Assembly: GCA_018340375.1 (NCBI GenBank)
Contig: JAFFJZ010000121.1
Location: 1-64,000, forward strand
DNA length: 64,000 nt
Direction: 5' to 3'
Origin: Gonatopus flavifemur
Taxonomy: Eukaryota; Arthropoda; Insecta; Hymenoptera; Dryinidae
In this document: piece by piece, positions 35,342-46,434 of the stretch
Numbering within the stretch: the first letter of the stretch is position 1
Layout of the letters: the number at the start of each line of letters is the position of its first letter
The notes under the pieces: generated by a model
What the model was told of the DNA's origin: nothing
What the model saw: only the letters and a program-made list of their open reading frames with translations
The model's database searches: none
Made by a program: the position numbers and the translations under genes

Positions 35342-36240
35342 GAAGGAAGAAACAATTCAGAGGCTTTTTGTAAACTGTGCAATTAGTATTTTTCATGTGC
35401 ACGGAGAAGAAAGATCATGGAATTATCACTTTCCATGATCTTTTTCCTCCGTGTGCCAACAGAGGAAAAGACCAACTCATCAAACATAACGAAGGAAAAA
35501 AACACAGCACAAAAGCGAAAGTCGTTTACTCGTCAAGACAAATCAAATTGCGAGTGACTCAAGGAGAATATGTGGCAGCAACATCATCAAAATCGTGCTC
35601 AGAGAATGTGTCTCATGACGATCCAGTCCGTGAAGAAATACTATGGGCATTTAAAGTTGCTCAGTCTAATTTTTCGTTTTCTTCGTGTGAAGGATTGGAA
35701 GAAATTTTCATTACAATGTTTGGTGAAGGTGCGAAAAATTTTAATATGGATCGTACTAAAATTTCTTATTTGATTTCATACAGACTCGGACCATTCATCA
35801 TTCAAGAACTTGTCAATGAGATTAGAGATTCAGGAGTTTTCTATACTTTGTGTATAGATTAAACAACTACTTCCAAAGTGAAGAAATAGTTAGACCTTTA
35901 TGTGAGATATTGGTCCCCACTTGATTCAGTTCGCCTTGTACAATGCCGATATTTATCCTCCATATTTTTGAGACATGCAGAAGCTCAAACAATGTTTGAT
36001 GAAATTTGCAGATGTATTGAAAGTAATGGCCTGCAATTATCGAAAATGATAATGCTCTCGATGGACGGCCCAAATGTCAATAAAGCGATTTTTAAAGAAA
36101 TGAACTCTGAAATACGATCATCAGGTTCTCCTGGACTAATAAATATAGATTTATGCATTTTACATATGGTTCACAATGCCTTTGGAAGTGGTCTAAAAAG
36201 TGTTCCATTCTGCATCATTGAAGATTTTTATACGCTTTAG
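35342..36240 (+). pseudogene. Decayed hAT-type (ZMYM6-like) transposase fragment
   Basis: The frame starts with a zinc-finger-like segment, FCKLC, then after a 56-bp interruption (35398-35453) YFSCANRG and HNEGKKH, giving a C-x2-C ... H-x5-H pattern. Downstream, residues resembling RYWSP, FLRHAEAQ, LSMDGPNVN, INIDLCILHMVHNAFGSGLK match the large insect hAT family often annotated as ZMYM6-like. Breaks: a stop within the finger (TAG after FCKLCN), TAA 35860-35862, TAG 35887-35889 and TAG 36238-36240. The C-terminal half is not recognisable. All pieces except the finger's first half are in one frame. Recognition is from memory of the family. Confidence 0.7.
35400..35453. mobile_element. 54-bp palindromic mini-element inserted in the hAT fragment
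   Basis: CACGGAGAAGAAAGATCATG is mirrored by CATGATCTTTTTCCTCCGTG, with TG on both sides (35398-35399 and 35454-35455). It is almost one perfect hairpin with the ends of the CACGGA class. Reading across the site without the 54 bp and one TG gives a continuous zinc-finger reading frame, so it is a real insertion. Confidence 0.8.
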
Positions 36241-37400
36241 ATATCTCCAAGTTTTCCAAACTATGAACTGCACGAATAGAAAATTATACGCTGTTAGAAA
36301 AATCTGTCTTAAACTTAACAATACTATTATGAAGTTTTTTACATAAACATTTTATTAAATTTCATACGAAATTTCATATTTAATTTCATGTTTTCCTATT
36401 AAATTTAATAATCGTTCTTACATGTGTCGATTCTACATACGCTCATTTCATACAGCCCGTTTCTACACATATTTATTTCCAGATCATTTCTACATATGTT
36501 TCATTCGTGCTCGTTCCTACATGAAAATATTGAAAAGAACGTTTCTACATATGTTCGTTTCGAGCTGGTTTCTACATAAAAATATTGAATAGCCCGTCTT
36601 TACATATTTTCAATTCAAGCTCGAATATACCGGAATTTTTCAATTTTCACAACGCATCAATTCATTTTATGAAGTCCCCTGGTTTGCTAGATTTTCTGAA
36701 TGATCTGGAATTAACATCACCCCACATAATTTCTGAAGGTCTTAATCATCATCAAGCCAAATTTCACAGTCGCATTGTGAACATTTTGGGGAGTGTTCCT
36801 TCATTCCAGTGGTAGATTTCGTACCTCGATCGCGAGGAAATTGATGTTTCATAAGAAATAGCCTATGTACCATGGGCAATGGCTTGGGTCAGGCGGTACA
36901 GCCAAGCGTAGGAGATTTATATTGCATCGACGTTGATTGACAATAGAGGTAATATCGTGTTTGCATCGGCAATACAAAGATGAAAAGTGATCGAACAGGG
37001 TTAGCGCAAGTTTGTACCAGCATTAGTTCAAGACTGAACGGACATTGGTTTCATAGCAAAAGTTTTGTGCCGGCCAATCATGACAGAACCATTGAATCAA
37101 ACCTGCGCCAACATTGACGACCTTCAATTGTTGCCTCTTCAAAATTGAGGCTTCTTAATTGCTGAAACGATGTTATCATTTCAGTCCTCAGTCAGGGTTT
37201 CTCCCAATGTTAGTTAGGGCTGTGTCAGAATTTTTGCATGGGAGAGGATTTCGTCTTCACTTTCAATACCGAATAACATCAACATATTTTGGTGAACTCA
37301 GTTTTGTGTTTTAGCCCAATATTCGGTATCCAGTCTCGCACGAGATTCCCACATAGCACCAAGTTCTTGCAGAAAAAGCATTCTGAGAGATATATTATAG
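36241..37400. other. AT-rich stretch with TTTCTACATAT words
   Basis: 36420-36620 holds about seven variants of CGTTTCTACATAT spaced irregularly. 36768-36812 contains GCATTGTGAACATTTTGGGG...TTCC, whose inverse occurs at about 40842-40870, so both belong to one dispersed repeat. A 76-codon frame at 36585-36815 has no recognisable motif. The rest shows nothing. Confidence 0.4.
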
Positions 37401-37519
37401 AATCCTAAAAAATGTCTTATGCAACCCAATCAGAGCAATTTGAGAACTACGTTATTCTTAAAGAACGACGGAAGTCTTGAATTGGTCTGATTGTGTTTCA
37501 TAAGACATCTTTTAGAATG
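37401..37519. repeat. ~120-bp inverted repeat
   Basis: GAATCCTAAAAAATGTCTTA at 37402 is mirrored by TAAGACATCTTTTAGAATGC ending ~37520, with CCAATCAGAGCAATTT pairing with AATTGGTCTGATTG. MITE-like; no gene. Confidence 0.65.
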
Positions 37520-37660
37520 CTAATTAGCAAGATATCGTCTGGAAGTTTTTGTGCTTTACGTGGGTTGTAATTCAAAGATTTTGAAAACTTTGATTCGTTT
37601 TTCATCATGAATTTTGGATCAATCCAAATCAGAGTTGAGCCAAGGTCAAACCAGGATTGA

Positions 37661-37755
37661 GTCCAAGAGAACACAAACCTTCAGGAATTCATTGAATGTT
37701 CCTGGACGTTCGCGAACGTTCCTCGAACATTTTTGAAAGTTTGTGTTCTCTTGGG
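37661..37755. repeat. ~95-bp hairpin with GAACGTTC words
   Basis: GTCCAAGAGAACACAAACCT is mirrored by AGTTTGTGTTCTCTTGGG. The loop holds TTCGCGAACGTTCCTCGAAC, itself self-complementary. The ends (CCCAAGAGAAC) resemble those of the hairpin at 62270-62378 (CCCCAACAGAAC). Confidence 0.65.
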
Positions 37756-38054
37756 GGAGTCACTTTTTGAGCCCTACCTAGGGTTTTAAAACACAAAGAA
37801 CAATATCCAGCACCATCGAAAGATCTGAATTTATGTCAGTTATCAAGTTGAGACGCAGTCAAACTTTTTGATATCGATTTTGTTTTTATGATATTTTAAT
37901 TTATCCATCCTAGAAATTATGATTGAGATGATTAAACGAAGAAAATGTTGAAAAATATTCAAAATGTTTGAAAAAAGTTGAAAACATCCAAACATTTGGC
38001 TGCTGCCACGCCGCTAGTATCACCTCAACCATGCAAGGATGGTTGCTGTGGGGT
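37756..38054. other. Unassigned stretch
   Basis: Nothing recognisable. Confidence 0.4.
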
Positions 38055-38350
38055 CATTCCATGTCGAATCGACCAAAATTTTTCAATTTGTCACCCACCA
38101 CCTGGGATTTCAGTCAAACTTGGTACATTTGCTCTACTTTGGGTTCCAAGGGCGGATGCTAATTTTTATTTCATCACGGCTAATGGTTTTCTTTTTATTG
38201 AATTTTTGAGTATTTGAATTTGGAACCTTTGGACTTGATCGAGCACATTCACGAAAAACCATACTGTTTTATGAAATAATTCCTCACGCACTATGAGACA
38301 TTTTCTTCTGAAAATTGGAAGTTGTTACAAGTCAATCATGTAGATTCCAA
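38055..38350 (+). repeat. Dispersed ~290-bp repeat, copy 2
   Basis: Same orientation and content as 23285-23580, including CACGCACTATGAGACATT and GTTACAAGTCAATCATGTAG. Confidence 0.7.
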
Positions 38351-38363
38351 CAAAAATGTATGA

Positions 38364-38632
38364 AGCGGCGTGGTCCACACGGCACCACCCGCACCGTTTT
38401 CCAAAAATTCTTTCGATAGCTCAGAAATAACGGGTGACCGTCACTCAACGTGGGGCTTTTTTGACAACGCAAATTTCAAGCGTGCCCGGTAGCTGCCCCG
38501 CTGGGAAAGAATTCAAGAGGAAACATTGCGGTGAGTTGTGGGTGACGGTCACCCGTTATTTCTGAGCTATCTAAAGAATTTTTGGAAAGCGGTGCGGGTG
38601 GTGCCGTGTGGAGCCGTGTGGAGCACGCCGCT
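38364..38632. mobile_element. ~270-bp GC-rich inverted-repeat element
   Basis: GCGGCGTGGTCCACACGGCA on the left is mirrored by GTGTGGAGCACGCCGC on the right. The arms match for ~85 bp through ATAGCTCAGAAATAACGGGT and GGTGACCGTCA. The right arm has a small GTGTGGAGCC duplication. GC content is far above the surroundings. No gene. Confidence 0.75.
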
Positions 38633-40316
38633 GTCTGCGACGGATTCTGCCTCTAATTCCCTCCCTTAACCCGTTAACCTGTAAAGTGTGTCCCCGACCC
38701 TAATTGAAATTATAATATCTAATTTTATATTATATATTGTGCTCTGTGAGCAATCACACGTCTCACTTATTTAATTAAAGTCAGAAGTGTTCATAGATTT
38801 ACTGCTTGTGAGTTTCACCCTGCCCTTCTCCCCCTTTTCCTCTGGCTGGCTGGCCGACCCGTTTTCTGTTTTGTGATGTGATTTCGGGTTCGTTACTGGC
38901 CCGAGGCAGGGACCTACTGAAGTGTACCTCGAGTGGCGCTCTACATAAAACGCCACTTGAGCGTCCAGATGCAACAACCGGTCGCGCGTTCGAAAAGACG
39001 TAAAAGTATTGTCCAAGCTGTAACATTCAACGTCAAAATAAAAAATCCGAATTTCAAAAAACGAAAAATACCAGACGATAGGTCTTGAAAAATCAACCCT
39101 AGTCTCCGTTTAAGATTTTTTTCTGTGACCAATAATTCCTTAGTAAAAGAATAAAAACTGCAAATATTTTTGATCTGAGAATCGATGTTTTTCAATGTTA
39201 AACTTGCTCTAACTTTTGTATTTTTCAACATTTTGAACGAATCTTATCAATTCTTGTCCGTGAGACTTGGCGAAAGACGATGATGTTGAAAAACTTTGTA
39301 AAAAATTATTGTAAATTATTAATTTTTTAATCCAAAGTGAAAATCATGTTTTTCAAGCTTCTTATTGAAAAAGTGATGAACGAAGTTCAAGCAGGAGAAA
39401 ACTTCCAGCGACAAAATTGTTCACTAGTGTATGGACTAACTTTCTGGAAAATTTCAGATCGATTAAGCTATTGGTTTGGAAAATACAGCTATTTATTTAT
39501 AAGCGCGCAACTCATATTCTTCGTTATTTCTACATAGTTCTCGGGTTAAACGTACGAGGCTGTGTGAAACATAAGTCCACTCAATTTCCCAACGTAGTTT
39601 TATGTTTTTTGTATCAGAGAATCTAAATATCGAACTATTTTTGCAAGATTCATGATAGATTCTTTATTATAAACAAATTGTTTGAAACTATATTATAAAG
39701 AAGCGTTTGGTTTTTGAGAAAAATTGGATAGACAAACAAGTTTCCCTGCTTCACTTGAAGAATAAATTATGTATCAAGCATGTTTACAGTACTAAGATTA
39801 TTTATTTACGTAATCAATTAAAATTATATCCAAAAGATGGAATTCGTTTTTTTTTTCCAATATAATGGTTTATGTCGGTGTCGAATACTTCAATTTCCTC
39901 ATGAGGGAACGTTGAGTAAAACATCTTTCATACAAGATCTATTCCTTATTCTTCTAACGTATCATCAAGGATAACATGTCCCATCAATGAACAACGGTAA
40001 ACATTTTTGAAAAAGTCATATTCTTATTCACAGGATTCAATGAATATTAGGTATTAAAATTTGTTTCAACCATTTTATTTCAAGGTATAAATCATAAACT
40101 TTTTGAACAAAATATGTAACTTTATATAGCTTTATATAGCTTTCGAATAAAACAATATATCACAGTAGAAGAATTGCAATTTCCTTCTCGAATATTTGGA
40201 ACTCATTTTTACTTCCTTCGTCACTTTTCCGGAACATTTTCTTTTGACTTTTGGATTATGCCAGTTTTGTTTATAGTTTCTATCGATGATTTGTTGAATA
40301 AAGCATTAAAAAAATT
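38633..40316. other. Unassigned stretch without a supported gene
   Basis: 38800-39000 is relatively GC-rich with a small hairpin (GAGTGGCGCTCTACATAAAA/CGCCACTTGAGCG). Two overlapping 75-81-codon minus frames there (38771-39026) show no motif. 39410-39650 shares scattered short matches with 46160-46270 (AAGTCCACTCAATTT versus AAGTCCATTCAATTT), possibly an old repeat. Confidence 0.35.
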
Positions 40317-40742
40317 TTACCCATGCACGCTCAAATACTTTGTCAACGACTGGACATCCTTCAATTTTTGTTGACTTATTCCGACCGAATCAGCTAATGG
40401 TCTATTCAACAAATCATCGAAAACAATATCTGATTTTACAATATGACTTTTCGGTTTTCCATTATAGTCATAAAACAACTCAATTTGTTTATTTGGGAAA
40501 TATATCATTTTTACCGCATCTCTGATGTGCAAATCTGTCGGTTTCTTAATTCCGTCTAACACAGTTTCAAAATCTTTAACCGTACACGTAGAATCTTCTA
40601 TTATTTTGAATGGGGGGTTTCTCGCGTTTTGAATTATTTCATAATATTCTTCGTCAGTTTCTATCGTCTCTTTTTTTTTTCTTTTTTTGTCCATACATGC
40701 CAAAATAATTGTTGATTTTTGTGTCGATTCACGACACGACAC
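40317..40742 (-). CDS. Unrecognised protein or exon
   Basis: 141 codons, minus strand. The first 16 codons overlap a repeat edge (CGTGTCGATTCACGACACG), so the second Met (residue 17, MDKKRKKK) may be the better start. The sequence is Lys-rich at the N-terminus, then mixed acidic/hydrophobic (EEYYEIIQNARN, VKMIYFPNKQIELFYDYNGK) and ends with a helix-prone stretch (GISQQKLKDVQSLTKYL). No domain is recognised. The end, CATGGGTAAAATT on the coding strand, could be a 5' splice site rather than a true stop. Its composition is more protein-like than neighbouring frames. It may be part of a repeat-encoded or transposon-associated gene. Confidence 0.35.
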   Translation of the reverse strand: MSCRESTQKSTIILACMDKKRKKKETIETDEEYYEIIQNARNPPFKIIEDSTCTVKDFETVLDGIKKPTDLHIRDAVKMIYFPNKQIELFYDYNGKPKSHIVKSDIVFDDLLNRPLADSVGISQQKLKDVQSLTKYLSVHG

Positions 40743-40870
40743 GATTGTGTTGAATCAACACTCTGGAATGTTAAATATTCTACACACAAATTTTAACACT
40801 TTACACAATGACGAAAAATTTTTTACTCTGTGAAATGAAGGAACACTCCCCAAAGTTTTTACAATGCGAC
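40740..40870. repeat. Fragment of CACAGTAAAAA-type element plus dispersed repeat edge
   Basis: 40740-40835 has AACACTCTGG, TTAAATATTC and AACACTTTACACAATGA words like the element at 30524-30785 and ends TTTTTTACTCTGTG. 40842-40870 is the inverse of 36768-36812. Confidence 0.45.
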
Positions 40871-41019
40871 GCCAGGAAAGACAGTGCAGACCAAAAAATC
40901 AGCCCCTCTTCTGTAAACAATTTGAACGCTTTGGATGCATGTGAGGCACACGTATACGGAAATTTCATTGTGTGAAAAGTAGAGGGGCTGATTTGTCGAT
41001 CCGCACCGTCTTTCCTGGC
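40871..41019. mobile_element. 149-bp inverted-repeat element
   Basis: GCCAGGAAAGACAGTGCAGA pairs with CCGCACCGTCTTTCCTGGC, and AATCAGCCCCTCTT pairs with AGAGGGGCTGATT. No gene; MITE-like. Confidence 0.7.
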
Positions 41020-42006
41020 ATCGTTGTGGCAACGACATGTTTCGTCTTCAGGGTTTGAAAAAAAGAACCGGCTTTTATTGATTCTATCCTAGCCAGTGGC
41101 AAATATTGGTTTAAACCGGCTAAAATGGCCAAAATTGGCAAGAATGGTTAAAATAAAAAATTAAACCAAATTATAAAAAAATTATATTCTGAATTCACTA
41201 CAAGCATATTATTCTGCTTCTCCCTTCTGTTGGGACAATTTCAACACGAATTGTATCAAAATTTTTCAAACTGTGACCCAGTTGGGAAAATTTTTCGGGA
41301 TAGATATTTGGATTTTTAATAGAGTGTAATCAGTGCAGAACATGTATCCATCAAATTCGCATTGAAAAAATCCAGCCGAAAATTTTCTCAGTTATATCCT
41401 TGGCTTAGAGTTTCGGCAGGCTCTTATCATCATTTTGCTGATGGAAACAGAAAATCACCTTATTTTTTCACTGTGATTAAAATAATATACACCTTCATTA
41501 ATTCTTCTTTGGTAATACCCCGAATAGAACATGGGATTGCTAAAAGCAAATCGAGAAATAGCTGTATAATTATATATTATAATCCAAGTAAATGACAAAT
41601 TAAACTTTTTGTAGTATCAATTAGTGAGAATTGAAGAATAGTTCCCCCAAATAATCAATACACATCATAATGCGAAAATGTTTTATTGAATTCACAGTTT
41701 TTAAAATTATATGCATTATGAGATACATTATTCAAATCTCATTTTTCAAATGAAATGATATAAATGAAAATTCATTCTATAAATTCAACTATTCTCGATC
41801 TTAGAAATATTTCGTGATAATAACCCGAGTAGAAATTTAGCCAGGATCTTACAATATAAATCTGCTTCCTTATGAGACTCTAAGGGTTACCCCACCCAAT
41901 TCTTGATCGGGGATAATATTGAAAAATCAAATTGAAGATGAACTTTGAAATGAATTTAATAATTTTTTGAAATTATCAAATAATGGAAACATAAATGATT
42001 AGAATA
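41020..42006. other. Unassigned AT-rich stretch
   Basis: 41080-41170 has short words around GGTTTAAACCGGCTAAAATG. 41824-41842 reads CCCGAGTAGAAATTTAGCC, a lone terminus of the CCCNNGTNGAAAT class. No gene. Confidence 0.4.
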
Positions 42007-43841
42007 TTAATCACTGTCATTATTTTCATGAGTACTAAGATTGTTGTTCAAAGTTCTATAAATCGATACGAGCTTAGCCGCTGTCTCATTTCCTAATCGA
42101 TTCCTCACTTTATTTTGAACATAACTGAAATTATAGAACAATCTTTCCTTGATTTTCAATAAGGATTTCCACCGAGCAACCGGAGTAGCATTCTCACATA
42201 TTTCTTTCGAGAAATGTGTTTTTGGAAAAGGATACTCCTGTGCTTTATAATTTATGAGCATACGTGGAAAATCAGAATCAATTTCATTCTTCAACCATTC
42301 TCCAGCTGAATTACGTTGTTCTTAAGTTAAGCCTAATTCTTTATTGCAATATTTTGGATTGAACATATAGGCTATCATATGAGCTGGTGTAATAGATTGT
42401 TCCATCCGTTTCTTCAATATTTTTTTATTTTCGGTCGATTGTAAATCTTCATTCTACAAAAATTAATTAATTTGGCATTACTCGAGTAGCTTGAACCCAT
42501 ATCGGTTCCAGATAGAAAGCTCGTGTCAATTCGATATCCAATTGGCATAGTACTCATTTATTTTGATTGTATTTCGATCCAATTCATATGATGTAATAAT
42601 TCAAAAACTGATGTAAAACCACTTAAAAAAAAATTGTACAGCAAGTAAAGTATTATAAGATAAGCTTGAAAAACAACCTGATTGAAGGGAGTCTATTAAT
42701 TCCATGGTACTAAAACCATTACATTCAAATATAAATACTGAGTTTTTGAACGCGGAATTAATCGATCATTATTTACCTGAAGAATATTCAGCCAATGGGA
42801 AACAGTATCTGATATTGTTGAACCTCCTGCTTGAAGTTCATTCAATGCGTTGGCTATGGTATCAATTGTTTGAAAACTTGTTTTGCCTCTTTATACAATC
42901 CAATGTTATCAATAATATTTGTAATATTCCGTGGAAAATGTTCTTCATGCTCATCAATAATTTTCATATAAATGCTGCGATTATGTAAGAAAGTTTTCAA
43001 ACATATCATTTGACTATTCCAACGAGTTTCTCCGGGTAGTTGAGGCTTTAATGATTCTTTACATTCCTTTAACCAACCACCAGGTTGATGACGGTTGCGA
43101 AAATATTTTTGAATTTCAATGATATGTTTCATCACACTGTTCATGCTCGATGACATATCTTGTCCAGCAAGGTTTAAATAGTGCGATGCACAACCGTAAG
43201 AAATAAAAATCTCTGATATAGATCGATAATATTGTTGCAATTCTTGCCGCATTTTCTCCATCTTTTCTTCATTATCAGAAACGAAGCTACGTATTTTGCA
43301 ACCGTATTGTGTTTCAGCTTGTTCTTTTGCTTCTTTGACCAGATTTGAACAGTATTCTGCTGATTTTTGATTGAAACTTGCATCCGTCGAAGAAATAAGA
43401 TAAGCATGTTGGCCATCTGATACACAACGCGCAATTATAGGATCATTATGACAATTCGACCACCCATCTTGCATTAGAGTGACATATTTATCATTTGAAT
43501 CGCGTTTCGTATCTTGGATAAGATTTGAACTTTGTCAATTAAAACAATACCTAACTGTTTAGGAGTAGGGGCTTTGTAACCCGGTCGTAATGATTGTATC
43601 ATATTTTCAAAAAATTTTGATCCAGCCACATTAAATGATATATTGCAGCTATAAGAATATTTGGCGATAGTCAAATCAATTTTTTCTTTTTCAGAAGCAC
43701 TAGTTTTAAAAACGTATCGTGGATCATTGATTTTTGGTTGAATTACTTTGGTTTTTTTTTGAGGAATCACCAGTTTTCATTATTTCTGGCTTTATTTTCA
43801 AAACGAATTTTCCATTATTATCGTCAATGGTTTAACTCTCA

Positions 43842-44995
43842 CCCAATAAACATGAACATCTTCGAAATATCTTGAAGATATCTTTTGAAAGACATCTACA
43901 AGACATACCAAAAAGACATCTTGAAGATATCTTTTGAAAGACATCTGGAAGGCATATCGAAAAGATATCTAAAGGACAACTTTTCGATATGTCTTGAAGA
44001 TGTCTTTCAAAAGATATGTTCAAGATGTTTTGCCAAATGTATCTCTAAGATCAGCAGTTTTGAGGTTATGAGTGTATATGGATAACACTTCAAATGTCTT
44101 TGTTCACAATCAAATTGCAAAGAAGGTGAATTCGTTCATAAATTAAAAGCTTGAATAATCCATGTAAATACCAACAAATTCTGTGAAAAGTCCGATTTTG
44201 TAACCTTGCAGTGCTAGCACTGAAACTAACAAATCTCCGAGTCACAATATTTTGCGAATTATCGAACTTTTTACGCTGAATTTTATGTACGGCCTTTATG
44301 TACGGTGATTTTATCAAATTCTCATTCACATTTACTGATAAGTTGTTTTTCAATAACAGTGAGAGAAAAATAATTTAAAGGTATCTATGATATTCATCAG
44401 GCACTAACGATCACTGGATCATGTACTTCAATATATTTCACCAAATTCATTAAGCTGTTCAAGTTTTAAGCACAGTCAACTTATCTTATATTTGTATATG
44501 TCATAAACACCTTATTCAAAAGATCACTTTTACTCTGAAAATATACACCGCTGACATTATATCTCACTATGTCATATTGACAATTATGAGCACCGTCATC
44601 AAATTGTCCGTATGGCTCAGGTCATCGAAGCGTGGGTACGTCATGAAATGTCCGGGTTCGAATCCCGCAACCCCAAAAATCCGAAATGAAGTAAAATTTG
44701 TAGGACTGAGAGGAGGGATCAAAAGAAAAGAAAGAAGGAAGAAGAAGGAAAAGAGGGGAGAATTTTTTTTATGCACGATTCAAGATTTTTCCAAGATATT
44801 TTTATGAATTCTTCAAGACATTTTTAAGACTTGATTGAATACGTCTAAAGCATATCTTCCGCAAGACGTTTTTGAGATATCTTAAACTTGTCGAAATCAG
44901 TCGCGTAAGACATCTTCGAGACCTTCTTGCAAGACATTTTCAAAATTGCGAGATATCTTTTAGATATCTAAAAGATGTCTTTTTGTTTGATTGGG
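43842..44995. mobile_element. 1.15-kb fold-back element with AAGATATCTT words
   Basis: Ends CCCAATAAACATGAACATCT and AAGATGTCTTTTTGTTTGATTGGG (inverted CCCAATCAAACA). CA flanks both sides (43840-43841 and 44996-44997). Both outer ~150-230 bp are packed with AAGATATCTT, AAGACATCTT and their inverses. It is inserted in the hAT pseudogene; reading across the site without it continues in one frame. The middle (about 44060-44780) contains a SINE-like unit. Confidence 0.7.
44596..44790 (+). ncRNA. tRNA-derived SINE-like unit
   Basis: An A-box-like TATGGCTCAGGTCATCGAAG is followed by a clear B box CCGGGTTCGAATCCCGC, then a purine-rich tail of A/G (44718-44765). The T stem pairs over 4 bp but the acceptor stem does not, so this is a SINE head and not a working tRNA. 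The overlapping 76-codon frame is not a gene. Confidence 0.55.
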
Positions 44996-45296
44996 CATCA
45001 TTTGTATCATTACTTGAATTACGACTTAGTTTATTTGAAACGAATTCTGTGCATGGACTTACATGATTTTTCAATCTATTCGCTCTGTTACTCACTGCGC
45101 ATCCACAATAATTACATATTTGTTTTGTTGATCCATCTGTACTGTCTTCAACGCCAGTAAAATTTTGCCACACAAAATCTTTATGCCGACCGACATCTTT
45201 GTTTATTGATAGGATTCGTCTATCCTCTATTACTTCTGATGTTGAATTTTCACTTTCACTCCTTGGCAATCTATAATCCTCGTCACTTGAACTCAT

Positions 45297-46434
45297 GTTA
45301 GACGAAATATTATATTAGTCCGAATGAATTAAAAAATTGTACTTCTCAACAATATATTCAAGTTCTCAAATACGAGTCACTGTACTCGACAATCAATCAA
45401 AATGAATGAAGTGAAATACTTACAAATTGATCGTCAATTGTCATATCGATACCTTGAATGTTTCAAGCAGTTCTCTCAATGTGTTCTCTCAGGATATCAA
45501 TTGTTATTTTTGTTTATCATACCCAGGGGGTATAAATTCAAAAGGAGAGTTATAAGCCGCGTTTGTGGCGGCATCAAGCCGTAATACGATTGAACTAACC
45601 TCACAGCTATTTACCAACACAAATCATATACGTAAAATAGTTCAAATGTGTTACCGCTTGACACCGCCAAAAACGCGTCTGAAAACTGTACATTTGCGTT
45701 TATGCCCCCTGATCGTACACAAGGGAATGGAGCAACATTTGATGGAGAAAAACATTTCTAAAATCAAATTCGTCATATGAATCGTTTTCAATTTGATGAA
45801 TGAGAAAATTTTACATGTGTGTATGCAATGAACATCTACAACATATAGAAAATTCTTTACATGTGTGTATGCAATGAACATCTACAACATATAGAAAATT
45901 CTTTACAAATAGCTTAAAAAATTTGTGTAATCATACTGTAAAAATCCCAAAAAATTTTAAGTTTTCATGTTTTTCTGTGAAAATTTATGCCGCGTAATGA
46001 AAATGTCATAAATGCTCCAGAGACAATACAGACAGCAATATTTTCACTACAATTTATATCGAAATTCACGTTGACTTTACTAAAACCTGTGGTGAAATTG
46101 AAAATTTACTTCAATTATTGGTAGTGTGTAAGCAAGTTTCAGTATTGTATATCTAGTTCATCGGCTGCACATAAGAGGCCGTATACAAAATCAAGTCCAT
46201 TCAATTTATCAATGTAATTCTAAGGTTTTTAGATCGGATAATCGGAATATCCAGTTATTTTTGCCACGTTCAGATCGTGTTGATGAATTGAATAGACATA
46301 ATTTTTCATACAGACTTTTATGAACAGCCGATGAGCTATCAGTTGATTGTTACATTGCCTCAAATTTCATTGTCAAAACCTTTGATAAAGTTATAAAAAT
46401 CTCAACTATTCATAATCAAGTCCTTCCCTTATTA
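45297..46434. other. Unassigned stretch with a 46-bp tandem repeat
   Basis: 45811-45903 holds two copies of a 46-bp unit beginning TTACATGTGTGTATGCAATG. 45522-45590 has CCCAGGGGGTATAAATTC, which could be an edge of the hAT gene's element, but no partner is seen. Otherwise nothing. Confidence 0.45.

Larger units (their letters stand above)
42007..45296 (-). pseudogene. BED-finger/DUF659-type hAT transposase, broken
   Basis: Minus strand. The first segment (45296-44996) begins MSSSDEDYRLP and carries a BED-type finger: CNYCGCAVSNRANRLKNHVSPC. A fold-back element (43842-44995) interrupts it. Then come a DUF659-like part (SFNVAGSKFFENMIQSLRPG, PTPKQLG), the hAT core (QDGWSNCHNDPIIARCVSDG, SDNEEKM, GCASHYLNL, GETRWNSQ) and a C-terminal segment (ITPAHMIAYMFNPKY, TAAKLVSIYRTL). 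A splice donor CAG/GTAAAT at 42777 and acceptor TTTTGTAG/AATGAAG at 42453 define a 323-bp intron. Breaks: frameshifts near 43750 (A-run), 43474 and 42850, an in-frame stop just after the insertion point and TAA at 42322-42324. No terminal repeats were found, so a domesticated-then-dead gene cannot be excluded. Confidence 0.75.

Noticed and set aside
38771..39026. Overlapping 75- and 81-codon minus frames
   Set aside because: Local GC content opens two frames at once; no motif supports either.
44600..44680. Functional tRNA gene
   Set aside because: The B box is good but the acceptor stem does not pair, so it is a SINE head.
44577..44807. 76-codon frame
   Set aside because: It is a by-product of the SINE-like unit and its purine-rich tail.
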